Part shown: in pieces, positions 6,768-13,692 of the stretch
Numbering within the stretch: the first letter of the stretch is position 1
How the letters are laid out: each line of letters starts with the position of its first letter
Source of the DNA: a virus
DNA: 64,000 bases
IMG/VR virus record: IMGVR_UViG_3300047509_000103
Location: 1 to 64,000 of that record
Direction: 5' to 3' (one strand)
Translations under genes and position numbers: made by a program
The notes under the pieces: generated by a model
Database searches by the model: none
Told to the model about the DNA's origin: nothing
The model's input: only the letters and a program-made list of their open reading frames with translations

Positions 6768-7498
6768 AGCGCCGCCGCAATTTCAATGGCATCAATCGCC
6801 GCGGCAGCGCCGTGCATGACGCAGAGCACCTGCGCTGGCTTCGGGTCACCGGTACGTGCGGCAGCCTCAGCGACCTGGACCTGCCACCACGTCATCACGG
6901 CTTTGATCGGCAGCGCGAGACCGACCTCGACGAATTGGCCAGTCGCCAAACCAATGCCGGTCATCGCTGCATCGGCCGCGATGCACTTGCCCACTGGAAT
7001 CGTGACGGTGTGAGCTTGGACCCACTTGTCGCGCGTGACCTCGAACGCCTGAACGTTCTCAACCGTCGGCGCGGGACACGAATCGCACATCAACATCTTT
7101 GGCTCGCCGGCCAGGGCAACGACTTTCCCGTCCTGCTTGATCTGCTCGAGAACCTTGACCTTTATGTCTGAGCACCCAGAAAGCGGCGCGACCATGGCGA
7201 TGAACATCAGGATCAGCGCCAGCGCGAACCCGGCGCGCGACGGTGCGAGATGGCGCTCAAGCGTTTCGACCCGTGGCGGCAGTGGGATGATCGGCTGACC
7301 GGTGAATTCGGCCGCCACGCGAATGCCGCTGCAGATCGCGCGGTGAGCGGTGTCGCCTTCGCGGATTGCCTTGACGGCATCGTTGCCGCACCGCAAGGCC
7401 TGCTCGTCGTTGCAGCCCATTCGAGTGGCGATGCGCATGACGTGCGCGCGTACCGCGTTCGGACGAAGTGAAACAAAATCTGGTTGTTGCATGGTCAC
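6764..7498 (-). CDS. Membrane-anchored protein with an internal lipobox-like site, 244 aa
   Basis: GTG at 7498 follows a GGAG ribosome site by seven bases. Residues 1-80 are soluble and helical with two Cys (MGCNDEQALRCGNDA). Residues about 90-110 form a hydrophobic segment ending in APLSGCSD, which resembles a lipobox placed internally. The remainder would be periplasmic and ends in an Ala-rich helix. This layout suggests a single-span inner membrane protein. The spanin-like appearance is suggestive only. It heads the run of tiny membrane proteins. Confidence 0.6.
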   Translation of the reverse strand: MTMQQPDFVSLRPNAVRAHVMRIATRMGCNDEQALRCGNDAVKAIREGDTAHRAICSGIRVAAEFTGQPIIPLPPRVETLERHLAPSRAGFALALILMFIAMVAPLSGCSDIKVKVLEQIKQDGKVVALAGEPKMLMCDSCPAPTVENVQAFEVTRDKWVQAHTVTIPVGKCIAADAAMTGIGLATGQFVEVGLALPIKAVMTWWQVQVAEAAARTGDPKPAQVLCVMHGAAAAIDAIEIAAAL

Positions 7499-7570
7499 TT
7501 GCGTTCTCCAATAAGAAGGGTGATTTTTCGTTCATCCAATTGGTGGTCGAAACGGCGTCTACTGCTTAGC

Positions 7571-7719
7571 TCAAAATCCCAAATTGCCGATTACTGACTG
7601 GCGCGCGCGACGGAGCGCACGAGGCGAACCCGCGCGCCGTTGCCGCGGCTGGGGATGCCCACAGTGCCGAGGTCGAAATCGACGACGAAGGCGCAGTCGG
7701 AGTAGGAAGGGTCCGGCGT
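7571..7719 (-). repeat. DGR-type variable repeat VR1
   Basis: This 149-nt segment aligns without gaps to 10788-10936. The first 66 plus-strand positions (the 3' end on the coding strand, including the stop codon and 20 bases beyond) are identical. The remainder differs at 18 sites, all at codon positions 1 or 2 of 12 codons. In 14 of these one copy carries A on the coding strand. This fits adenine-directed mutagenic retrohoming from an AAC/AAT-rich template, with the invariant 3' block acting as initiation of mutagenic homing. No template copy was noticed in the window. Confidence 0.85.
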
Positions 7720-8010
7720 TGACGTCCAGACCCAATCACCATGCGAATTGAAAAGTGGATTGATCGCAGGGTTGAAAAGAGTGTCGTCGGTGATGCCGAA
7801 CAACTCCTTTCGTGTCGGCATCCTCCATTCGTTAGAGCCAGCAAGCGATGCCTCGGCGGCATACTTCACCGCAGCCGCGTGGTTCATTTCCTCAGGCGAC
7901 TCGTCGCGTGCCCACGTCAGATTGGTCAACGGGTCGTGCAAGGCAACGTAGTCCGTTGCATCGGCGGGAAGCTGCTCGTCTGTGCTGCTGATCTTTATCA
8001 AGGTATCCAT
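7591..8010 (-). CDS. DUF1566/Lcl-C-type protein, DGR target 1
   Basis: This 139-residue protein has the core WRMPTRKEL, followed by a WTSTP block and FVVDFDLGTV, and ends in RVRLVRSVARASQ. The pattern is that of the DUF1566 (Lcl C-terminal) C-type-lectin-like fold often diversified by retroelements. The C-terminal 40 residues lie in the variable repeat. Residues that differ from the second copy are clustered in putative ligand-binding positions. There is no signal peptide or tail-attachment domain. It lies between SSB and the membrane protein chain, not in the tail region, so where the displayed binding surface acts is unclear. Confidence 0.8.
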   Translation of the reverse strand: MDTLIKISSTDEQLPADATDYVALHDPLTNLTWARDESPEEMNHAAAVKYAAEASLAGSNEWRMPTRKELFGITDDTLFNPAINPLFNSHGDWVWTSTPDPSYSDCAFVVDFDLGTVGIPSRGNGARVRLVRSVARASQ

Positions 8011-8033
8011 GTGGTCCTCTTTTGGGGTAGTCG

Positions 8034-8498
8034 TCAGAACGGAATTTCGTCGTCGTCGAAACTGTTGGTATCGGACGGCGGCGGTGGAGCGTTTCGGGAG
8101 GATGGAGACGGCTGCGGCCCGCGTGCTGGACCGCGCTCGCGACGTTCACCACTGTCGGGCGTGCTCTTGGTGCCAAGCATTTGCATCACGTCGGCGATAA
8201 CATCCGTCGACCAGCGCTTGATTCCATCTTTCTCGTATTCCTCGGTTCGCAACTTTCCCTCGACATAGACCTGGCCACCTTTTTTCAGGTACTCGCCAGC
8301 GATCTCTGCCAAGCGGCCGAAGAACTTGATCCGATGCCATTCGGTGCGTTCCTGCTGTTCGCCGGTCTGTTTGTCTTTCCACGATTCGGACGTGGCGATG
8401 CGGATCGTCGTGATCGCCGTGCCGCTGGGCGTGTAGCGCGTTTCCGGATCGGCGCCGAGATTGCCCACCAGGATGCATTTATTGATTCCCCTGCTCAT
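8034..8498 (-). CDS. ssb: Single-stranded DNA-binding protein
   Basis: This is a 154-residue SSB. The OB-fold covers residues 1-110 ([20 protein letters not shown], then [30 protein letters not shown] and [11 protein letters not shown]). After a Pro/Arg-rich linker comes the acidic tip DDDEIPF, which recruits partner proteins. It coats single-stranded DNA during replication and RecT-mediated annealing. Its start overlaps the stop of the upstream gene as ATGA, and it lies in the same operon as RecT and the exonuclease. The length is slightly below the usual bacterial 170-180 residues but complete. Confidence 0.95.
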   Translation of the reverse strand: MSRGINKCILVGNLGADPETRYTPSGTAITTIRIATSESWKDKQTGEQQERTEWHRIKFFGRLAEIAGEYLKKGGQVYVEGKLRTEEYEKDGIKRWSTDVIADVMQMLGTKSTPDSGERRERGPARGPQPSPSSRNAPPPPSDTNSFDDDEIPF

Positions 8499-9241
8499 GC
8501 GCGTCGCACCGATAGGCCTTTGTCCTCGTACACGCGCACGCCAGGGATTCGCGTGGCACCCTTGAGTGAGCGCACAACGCCACCGATAGCCTGGTTCTCT
8601 TGCAGGTAGCCGAGCAGCGTGTCGTCGCCAGCCTCGGCCGCTTTGCCGGCGGCGATTACCAGCGCCTTGAAGTCGGTCACTTCGTACTTCCAGGTCGAGC
8701 GTGAGCCGATGCCGGCAGCCTTCGGCGCTGCGACCGTCGGCATCGAAACCGGCGCCACTTCGGCGAGCTCGATCGCCTCGCGCGCTGCTTCGACGCCGGC
8801 GACGTCGCCAGACTTCGCCGCCTCGGCTTGCTGCTTTTCGAGCGTTTCACGTGCGGCGCGCGCGATGGCTTCGGCCGCGCGCTTTTCGTCGTCAGCTTTC
8901 TTCTGCTGATCCCGTTGGAAACCGAGCATCGCAGCGCGTAGCGCGTTCTCCGCGTTCGCCATTATCTCATCGGGACCGCGAAACATCTCCATGATGCGCG
9001 ACTTGCTCTCGTCGAGCGGTCGCGTCAGGCTCTTGCGCAATTCCTCCATGTCCTTGCGGCGCGTGGAGATGTTGCGTAGTTCGTCGCCAGCGATGGCATA
9101 CATGTCCTGACTGTCGACGACGATGCTCAGCGCAATCGTGCGCGACTCCGTGGCCATAGCGTTCGCGCGCGCGAGCTCGGGAAGCGACAGCGCGGTTGAG
9201 CCTGGTGCCGGCTCTCCGGCTGGCATAAGTTGTGCGTTCAT
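8495..9241 (-). CDS. Conserved phage recombination-module protein with coiled coil, 248 aa
   Basis: The middle of this protein is a long Ala/Glu/Lys-rich helix (residues about 75-160) that probably forms a coiled coil. The C-terminal domain has [31 protein letters not shown] and the end [13 protein letters not shown] recall this C-terminal pattern from phage proteins encoded next to SSB, RecT and Cas4-like nucleases, usually left as hypothetical. A role with the annealing system is inferred from location only. It is ATGA-coupled on both sides. Confidence 0.75.
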   Translation of the reverse strand: MNAQLMPAGEPAPGSTALSLPELARANAMATESRTIALSIVVDSQDMYAIAGDELRNISTRRKDMEELRKSLTRPLDESKSRIMEMFRGPDEIMANAENALRAAMLGFQRDQQKKADDEKRAAEAIARAARETLEKQQAEAAKSGDVAGVEAAREAIELAEVAPVSMPTVAAPKAAGIGSRSTWKYEVTDFKALVIAAGKAAEAGDDTLLGYLQENQAIGGVVRSLKGATRIPGVRVYEDKGLSVRRA

Positions 9242-9867
9242 TTGTGGTTGGCCTCGAATTGGTGAATGGTCAGCGCGGACAGGAACACGCGCGCGTCGTT
9301 TGGATCCTTGAATGGCACCAGTTGCCAGCGGTCAGGCGTCAGGTGCAGGGCATAGCGATTGATCCGACCGGCGCCAGGCCCGCAGACCGCACTTGCTACC
9401 GCCTCGGGACACGATTCGCGCAGCGCGATTTCGTAGCCCGCCGTTTGTGGCCGTGCGGTACGCGGCACTGCGGCGCAGCGCTTGGTGTCGATGAGCGCCG
9501 CCTCGGCGTTGAGTCGGCCAAAGTTGTCGAGCTTGCCGGCGTAGCCATAGCGTTTCGAGTACACAAGCTGCTCGCAGAGAATCGGCTCGTAGCCAGATGT
9601 CGCGAGGAACTCGCGCCACTGCGCTAGGTACGGTCGCAGCACATCGTCGAGTGCGTCTTCGTCCAGCACATGAGCGGTATCGAGCTCGATCAGCCGGTGC
9701 ACCGCTGTGCCAAGCAGCGCCGCGCGCTCCATTACGTCGCGATCGACACAGGCGTACTCGCGATCTGAAAGCGGCTTGAGCACTTTCGTCACGCTCGGGA
9801 CATCGGTGCCGTCGAGTAGATAGCGGTGGCCATCCTCGATGAATTGGAGTTGCGGCGCCGCGTTCAT
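9238..9867 (-). CDS. PD-(D/E)XK exonuclease (RecB/Cas4-like)
   Basis: This 209-residue nuclease has the RecB-family motifs in order: GTAVHRLIELD (motif with His), GYAGKLDNFGR (Asp of the PD motif), ALIDTKRC (the DxK pair), and QTAGYEIALRE (motif QxxxY). These fit a two-metal 5'-3' double-strand exonuclease. Such an enzyme makes the 3' tails on which the neighbouring RecT protein anneals. It is ATGA-coupled to both recT and the 248-aa gene, which makes an exonuclease-annealase pair very likely. Confidence 0.85.
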   Translation of the reverse strand: MNAAPQLQFIEDGHRYLLDGTDVPSVTKVLKPLSDREYACVDRDVMERAALLGTAVHRLIELDTAHVLDEDALDDVLRPYLAQWREFLATSGYEPILCEQLVYSKRYGYAGKLDNFGRLNAEAALIDTKRCAAVPRTARPQTAGYEIALRESCPEAVASAVCGPGAGRINRYALHLTPDRWQLVPFKDPNDARVFLSALTIHQFEANHK

Positions 9868-10769
9868 GCCGCGTTTGCCTTGTTGTTAGCCATCTCGCGC
9901 AGTTCGGCCAGCACCGCATTGAGATTGCTCAAGTCGATGCGGTGGTACTTCGCGATAAGCGCCTTCTCGTCGAGCCCGACGCTCTGCGCGCGCGCCTTGA
10001 GGATCGCCGCCTGAGAATCGCTCAGGTTGTGCAGACCTTCGGGCAACGTCTTGACATCGACCGCCGGCTTGTCCGCTTCCGGCTTTGCCTTCGCTTTCGG
10101 GTCGCTGAACGTCGCATCTTCGGCGGGCGCCGCGGTCGGTGTTGCTGCCGGCGTCGGTGTCGCAGCAGCTTTCGCCGTCGGCATCTGCACGACTGTTGCT
10201 GTGGCTGTTGCCGGCTCGTCGTCGAACTCGTCTGGCGTGTAGATGCCGAGCAGAGCTTCTGGAGCGTAACGGCGCGCCCATTGGCGCGTGCCGCGGTAGA
10301 CAAGCATGTCCTCGGGAATCTTGTCCCAGGCGTTGTCGACGCGGTTACCTGCCTTGTCCTTCCCGTATGTACGCCACTCTTTGACGGCGCCGGTAACCGT
10401 CTGCGGCTCGCCGTTGCCGCCCCGCGGTACACCAGTGACCTTGATCGAGGCGCCGGCCCCGCTACCAGTGATCTCGTAGTGCAAGCGCCCGTCGATCGCG
10501 CCCATGCTGTAGAGCACTGCGGCGACGAGCTTGCCTTCGTAGCAAAGGCGCTTGTGCACCACGCTCGTGCACTGCGCGACGCTGAGCGCATCCATACCCC
10601 AACGCTGCGCCTGCATCACCACGAGCAGGCAATCGCCTGGCTTGTTTTGCAGGTGCTCCGGTATCAAGCTCGATTTCGCCAGCGTCTCGGCCAGCTGCAC
10701 CGCTTCGGGCACAGAGCGCGGCACGAGTGCCTGCATCGACGTCGTTTGTTGCGTAGCTAGTTCACCCAT
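9864..10769 (-). CDS. recT-like: RecT-family single-strand annealing protein
   Basis: Residues 1-200 match RecT: PRSVPEAVQLAETLAKSSLI, the GMDALSVAQC block, LCYEGKLVAAVL, KEWRTYGKDK and the strongly conserved ARRYAPEALLGIYTPDEFD. Then comes a low-complexity Ala/Thr/Pro linker (about 195-230) and a C-terminal helical tail of about 60 residues (SDSQAAILKARAQSVGLDEK). The tail may contact partner proteins. The protein would pair complementary strands made by the adjacent exonuclease. It begins 19 bases downstream of the second variable repeat, with its ATG at 10769 behind a GGGAGA site. Confidence 0.9.
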   Translation of the reverse strand: MGELATQQTTSMQALVPRSVPEAVQLAETLAKSSLIPEHLQNKPGDCLLVVMQAQRWGMDALSVAQCTSVVHKRLCYEGKLVAAVLYSMGAIDGRLHYEITGSGAGASIKVTGVPRGGNGEPQTVTGAVKEWRTYGKDKAGNRVDNAWDKIPEDMLVYRGTRQWARRYAPEALLGIYTPDEFDDEPATATATVVQMPTAKAAATPTPAATPTAAPAEDATFSDPKAKAKPEADKPAVDVKTLPEGLHNLSDSQAAILKARAQSVGLDEKALIAKYHRIDLSNLNAVLAELREMANNKANAA

Positions 10770-10787
10770 CTCGTTCTCCCGTTGAAT

Positions 10788-10936
10788 TCAAAATCCCAAA
10801 TTGCCGATTACTGACTGGCGCGCGCGACGGAGCGCACGAGGCGAACCCGCGCGTTGGCGTTGCGGCCGTGGATGTACACAGTGCCGTAGTCGAAATTGAC
10901 GATGAAGGCGCAGTAGGAGACGGAAGGGACCGGCGT
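10788..10936 (-). repeat. DGR-type variable repeat VR2
   Basis: This is the partner of 7571-7719, displaced by exactly 3217 bases with no gap. The identity ends at the TCA shared by both copies on the low-coordinate side. On the other side it ends after the codons for Thr-Pro, beyond which wobble-position differences begin. This marks the edge of the exchanged segment. Confidence 0.85.
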
Positions 10937-11233
10937 GGATGTCCAGTAGTACGAAGGCTTGAAGTTCAACTCTGGATCCGCTGCTGGGTTGTAGCGAGTG
11001 CGGTCAACCACGGAGTTGTTCATCTCGTCGACAGTGGCGAAACGCCAGTCGTCGTGACCGAACAGGCGACACGCGTCGCGAATCTTTTCCGCTTCGGCAT
11101 ACGACACGCTTTTGTCTATCGCGTCGTTCGCGGCCCACATCAAACCGTTCTTGGTGTCGAGGAAAGCGGCCAACACGGGCGGCACTGGTGGCGCCATCTC
11201 GCGGCCATCACTTCCGATCTTCGTCATGTTCAT
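10808..11233 (-). CDS. DUF1566/Lcl-C-type protein, DGR target 2
   Basis: This 141-residue protein has the same fold cues as target 1: GLMWA, DDWRFATVDEM, YYWTSTPVPS, FIVNFDYGTV and the identical ending RVRLVRSVARASQ. Outside the C-terminal repeat the two proteins are clearly diverged. This argues for two long-standing targets, not a recent duplication, with the shared end maintained by template copying. AAGGGA precedes the ATG at 11233. In this copy several variable codons are AAC, TAC or CAC, closer to an Asn-rich template. It is the last gene before recT in the leftward operon. Confidence 0.8.
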   Translation of the reverse strand: MNMTKIGSDGREMAPPVPPVLAAFLDTKNGLMWAANDAIDKSVSYAEAEKIRDACRLFGHDDWRFATVDEMNNSVVDRTRYNPAADPELNFKPSYYWTSTPVPSVSYCAFIVNFDYGTVYIHGRNANARVRLVRSVARASQ

Positions 11234-11355
11234 AGAATTTCCCTTGGTTGGAATTCGTGCCGCGTCGCCGATCCGGCGCGGCCTCGGTTTGGCTTGGCCA
11301 TGCTCCTGGGGAGAGAAGGCATGGCCATCACGTCGGCGTCGTGGTGGGTTCTCAC
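11230..11355 (-). CDS. Small basic protein, 41 aa
   Basis: This frame starts at GTG 11355, which shares GTGA with the stop of the gene at 11352. It ends in an ATGA overlap with the start of DGR target 2. It fills the space between them exactly. The peptide is basic (PRSMAKPNRGRAGSATRHE). The double coupling is the evidence. Function unknown; a DNA-associated accessory role to the adjacent diversified gene is only a thought. Confidence 0.5.
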   Translation of the reverse strand: MRTHHDADVMAMPSLPRSMAKPNRGRAGSATRHEFQPREIL

Positions 11356-11612
11356 GGCTGAGCCTCTCTGCTGAGAAACTCGGAATCCATGATCGATTCC
11401 GGCCGCGGATCGGTGTAACGGTGTTGCCGGCAATACTCTTGCGGCAGCAAAATCTTCGGCTGCGCTTTCGGGAATTGCTTCACGCAACTAGGACAACCCA
11501 CGCCGTACTTCGCCCGCAGATACTTGCGGCGCTCACGCATGGCCTGGAATATCTCCACGCATTCGCTAACGCCCGTGTCGGGCTCGCGTTTGTGTTGTCC
11601 ATTGCGGCTCAT
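11352..11612 (-). CDS. Small Cys-containing hypothetical protein, 86 aa
   Basis: The frame is trimmed to ATG 11612 (MSRNGQHKREPD), which overlaps the stop of the next gene upstream. The protein has a basic helix (MRERRKYLRAKYG) and a CPSC pair followed by a further Cys in EYCRQHRY, which could form a small zinc site. No named family is recognised. It is part of the block of short genes at the front of the leftward operon. Confidence 0.65.
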   Translation of the reverse strand: MSRNGQHKREPDTGVSECVEIFQAMRERRKYLRAKYGVGCPSCVKQFPKAQPKILLPQEYCRQHRYTDPRPESIMDSEFLSREAQP

Positions 11613-11791
11613 GCAACTTTGTCCAGTTGCTTTACGCTGCGCATCTGATCCCACTCGATCGCGCGGCGTTTCAGCAGTGACTCAATTTTTGCCTTGTCCT
11701 CGATCGACAACGGCACATCGTTGAATCCAAGCACAGCGGCTTGCTCGATGATGTTCATCGCATGCCACACCTTCGTGTCGTCGAATTTCAT
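11609..11791 (-). CDS. Small helical hypothetical protein, 60 aa
   Basis: ATG at 11791 has a GGAGG site seven bases upstream and gives a soluble, mostly helical 60-residue protein (MKFDDTKVWHAMNIIEQAA, LLKRRAIEWDQMR). It is ATGA-coupled to the Cys-containing gene downstream. Function unknown. Confidence 0.6.
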   Translation of the reverse strand: MKFDDTKVWHAMNIIEQAAVLGFNDVPLSIEDKAKIESLLKRRAIEWDQMRSVKQLDKVA

Positions 11792-11844
11792 GCGGCCTCC
11801 AATTTCTGTTCGAAGTAGGAAACGTGACCGTCGAAATCGCGCCG

Positions 11845-12072
11845 TTACTCGCGGACGCAAATTCCAGTCTGTGCGTTGATGATTGAAGCGGTGCCGGGAA
11901 TGCCGCCGTAGCGCATGCGCGTTTCTGCTACGGCGCAAGATTCATCGAACGACCAGGTGTCGTCGGTTCCTTGAATCTCGCCGCCCACCTGGTTGCGCGA
12001 CCATTGCACGCGATGTGTTGCTGCGCGGTGCGGAGCAGCGTGGCCAGAGAAAGTACGCGGCGAATGGTTCAC
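11845..12072 (-). CDS. Hypothetical protein, 75 aa
   Basis: This frame starts at ATG 12072, sharing ATGA with the preceding stop, and ends at a TAA 53 bases before the next start. The sequence is mainly beta-like with DDTWSFDESCAVAET and GTASIINAQTGICV. No family is recognised. Confidence 0.55.
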   Translation of the reverse strand: MNHSPRTFSGHAAPHRAATHRVQWSRNQVGGEIQGTDDTWSFDESCAVAETRMRYGGIPGTASIINAQTGICVRE

Positions 12073-12230
12073 GGCGCCACCTTGGCCTGTTCGGCGTAGC
12101 GGCCTTGCCGAATGTCAGGGTCGCGGTTCGGGTCAGCGAGCAATTGTTCGCGTTCGATTGCAATTGCCGTGTTTGCCTTCGCGTATTCGCGCGTAGCTTC
12201 CCAAAAGGCTTTTTCCTGTTGTGCGTTCAC
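12069..12230 (-). CDS. Small helical protein, 53 aa
   Basis: The frame is taken from GTG 12230 (overlapping the preceding stop as GTGA). It gives a charged helical protein (QQEKAFWEATREYAKANTAI, DPDIRQGRYAEQAK). The upstream in-frame ATG at 12266 lies inside the neighbouring gene and is less likely. Function unknown. Confidence 0.55.
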   Translation of the reverse strand: MNAQQEKAFWEATREYAKANTAIAIEREQLLADPNRDPDIRQGRYAEQAKVAP

Positions 12231-12472
12231 GGCGACACCGCCAGTGCGGCGCGGGACACGATGCATGCATCAAGCGTCGCTGCATTCATGTCGATCACAT
12301 CACCGACGCGCTCGACGATCCTGCTGCGCGGAATCCACGCCCAACCTGAGCTGCCTTCGTAGCGAAAGACTGACCGCCCCGGATATCCCCACTTCGCGCC
12401 GTCGTCACAAACGGCTGTGACCGTCACGAGGTCAGCCGCGCGCTGCGTCTGTACGTTCATGGTGGTCTGCAT
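12227..12472 (-). CDS. First gene of the leftward early operon, 81 aa
   Basis: This 81-residue frame starts at ATG 12472 behind a GGGGAG site and is the first gene after the leftward promoter. It contains AVCDDGAKWGYPGRSVFRYE and PRSRIVERVGDVIDM, a beta-rich look. In lambdoid phages this position often holds an antiterminator or a regulatory peptide, but nothing here resembles N. Function unknown. Confidence 0.6.
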   Translation of the reverse strand: MQTTMNVQTQRAADLVTVTAVCDDGAKWGYPGRSVFRYEGSSGWAWIPRSRIVERVGDVIDMNAATLDACIVSRAALAVSP

Positions 12473-12514
12473 GGTGGCTCCCCGTTCGATAGCCGCATGG
12501 GCGGCGTGTGGGGA

Positions 12515-12557
12515 ACATTACCAAACAGTAATCACGCTGTCAACACCTTTTGGTAAT
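12515..12557 (-). promoter_or_regulatory. Leftward early promoter with two operators (PL-like)
   Basis: On the minus strand there is a consensus -35 TTGACA (12543-12538), a 17-base spacer and a -10 TAATGT (12520-12515). A near-palindrome of the TTACC-N4-GGTAA type covers the spacer and -10 (12517-12532: ATTACCAAACAGTAAT). A second, weaker site lies just upstream (12544-12557: CACCTTTTGGTAAT). The same motif recurs at the rightward promoter, so the repressor at 13150 very probably shuts both. Confidence 0.8.
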
Positions 12558-12593
12558 TTTCTTACTACGCTGATGCCATCCGATTTGCGGGCA

Positions 12594-12619
12594 TGAAAAA
12601 GCCGCCTGGTGGGCGGCTT
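12594..12619 (-). terminator. Rho-independent terminator of the repressor/moron transcript
   Basis: Read on the minus strand, AAGCCGCC and GGCGGCTT flank a five-base loop and run straight into TTTTTC. It lies 28 bases past the stop of the secreted protein gene and upstream of the leftward early promoter, so it insulates the two transcripts. Confidence 0.8.
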
Positions 12620-12646
12620 GGAAGGTATGCTGCGATGCGCGCGCTG

Positions 12647-13033
12647 CTAGCAGTTGTTGCCGTTCCACTTCCAGTCATAGATGACCCCGTTCGGGGACGT
12701 TGTGAACTCGGTGTTGCATACAAAATTCACGGTGTAGCCACCGTCTGAGTTGTACCCGCCAGCTCCGTCAGGGTATAGCTCGACTGGATCAGTGTATGAA
12801 GAAGTCCATGACCATCGGTAGATCACGTCGCCGTCAGGCATTCGATAATCACTCTGCGGCGCTCCCAATTTTCTAATGAGATCGTTGATATCTGCGCCGA
12901 TCCAGGATTGGCATATTTTCGACCATCGCGCGCCTTTGTCCCCTGTTTCCGCAGACGCGCCACAGAATGCCGTGACGCCGAATATCACGACAAGAAGGAG
13001 CGTCGCTAATTTTGCTTTCAGCGGTAAATTCAT
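12647..13033 (-). CDS. Secreted BamE/SmpA-like protein, candidate lysogenic conversion gene
   Basis: This 128-residue protein has a clear signal peptide (basic start, hydrophobic LLLVVIFGVTAF, then cleavage after GASA). The mature part contains CQSWIGADINDLIRKLGAPQ and YRMPDGDVIYRWSW, a pattern like the small SmpA/OmlA (BamE-like) periplasmic fold. It has Cys residues that may pair, and it ends in Cys. It lies directly behind the repressor and before its own terminator, so it is likely expressed in the lysogen. That is the place for a moron such as a superinfection-exclusion or envelope-modifying protein. Confidence 0.65.
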   Translation of the reverse strand: MNLPLKAKLATLLLVVIFGVTAFCGASAETGDKGARWSKICQSWIGADINDLIRKLGAPQSDYRMPDGDVIYRWSWTSSYTDPVELYPDGAGGYNSDGGYTVNFVCNTEFTTSPNGVIYDWKWNGNNC

Positions 13034-13045
13034 GGCGAATTTCTC

Positions 13046-13153
13046 CTAGTCAACGCAGGGTGATCCGGCTCTGGCCAACACTGTCGCCAATCTCAAGCCG
13101 TGCGATGCAGCTATGTTTTGATGTTCCACTACGGGGATGGAGGTAGCCTTCAT
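13046..13153 (-). CDS. Possible 35-aa frame after the repressor
   Basis: A short frame starts at ATG 13153 in an ATGA overlap with the repressor stop and ends at TAG 13046. Another frame through the same bases (stop near 13050) stays open back to 13268 and has more G/C at third positions. The coding status of this 115-base space is therefore unclear. Confidence 0.25.
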   Translation of the reverse strand: MKATSIPVVEHQNIAASHGLRLATVLARAGSPCVD

Positions 13154-13677
13154 GACTTTCGACGTACACGATCCGGAATTCGTGGTCTGGGTTGACGCTC
13201 AGAATCTTGCAGCAAAGCGCGAGCGACGGCGTTTGCCGCGATTCGCGGACCTTCGTCTGCAGTACCAAGCACTTGGCCTAGCAGGCCAGATTCAGGGTCA
13301 AAATTCGCTTTCTTCGCTTGTTGCCGCAACACAGCCGCAAACCCGACGGCTGCGCCTGGTGCATTCGCGGTAAGAACGATCATCAGGCTTCGTGCCAAAA
13401 ATTGCAGTGCGCGCACGTCGTTTGTCGCCTGGACTTCCAGTGCAGTGGTGAGCAGGTATCCCCGCGGCATGCCTGCCTGAATCTCGATATTCCGCGCCTT
13501 TTTCTCGCCGAAGGATTTGCGAGCAAGAAGACCGGAGAACTCGCCCTGATTGATTTTGTGCCCCCTACGCGCAGCATCCGCAAGGAAATCTGCCTGCGAG
13601 CCGGAAAAATTCTCATCTAACCAACGACGCAGTAAGACGCGTCTCTTGTTGGCTACATCTTTGTCTTCTTCGTTCAT
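13150..13677 (-). CDS. Phage repressor (CI-like, helix-turn-helix)
   Basis: This 175-residue protein has an N-terminal DNA-binding domain (RWLDENFSGSQADFLADAA, then the recognition-helix region INQGEFSGLLARKSFGEKKA, then MPRGYLL). It has an Ala-rich C-terminal half likely used for self-association. No LexA-type Ser-Lys protease motif is obvious, so induction may not be by self-cleavage. It is transcribed divergently from the Cro-like gene across a 79-base operator region, the classic immunity layout. The last 20 codons have low third-position G/C and could mark a changed frame. Confidence 0.8.
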   Translation of the reverse strand: MNEEDKDVANKRRVLLRRWLDENFSGSQADFLADAARRGHKINQGEFSGLLARKSFGEKKARNIEIQAGMPRGYLLTTALEVQATNDVRALQFLARSLMIVLTANAPGAAVGFAAVLRQQAKKANFDPESGLLGQVLGTADEGPRIAANAVARALLQDSERQPRPRIPDRVRRKS

Positions 13678-13692
13678 GGGCGCGATTTTCCG

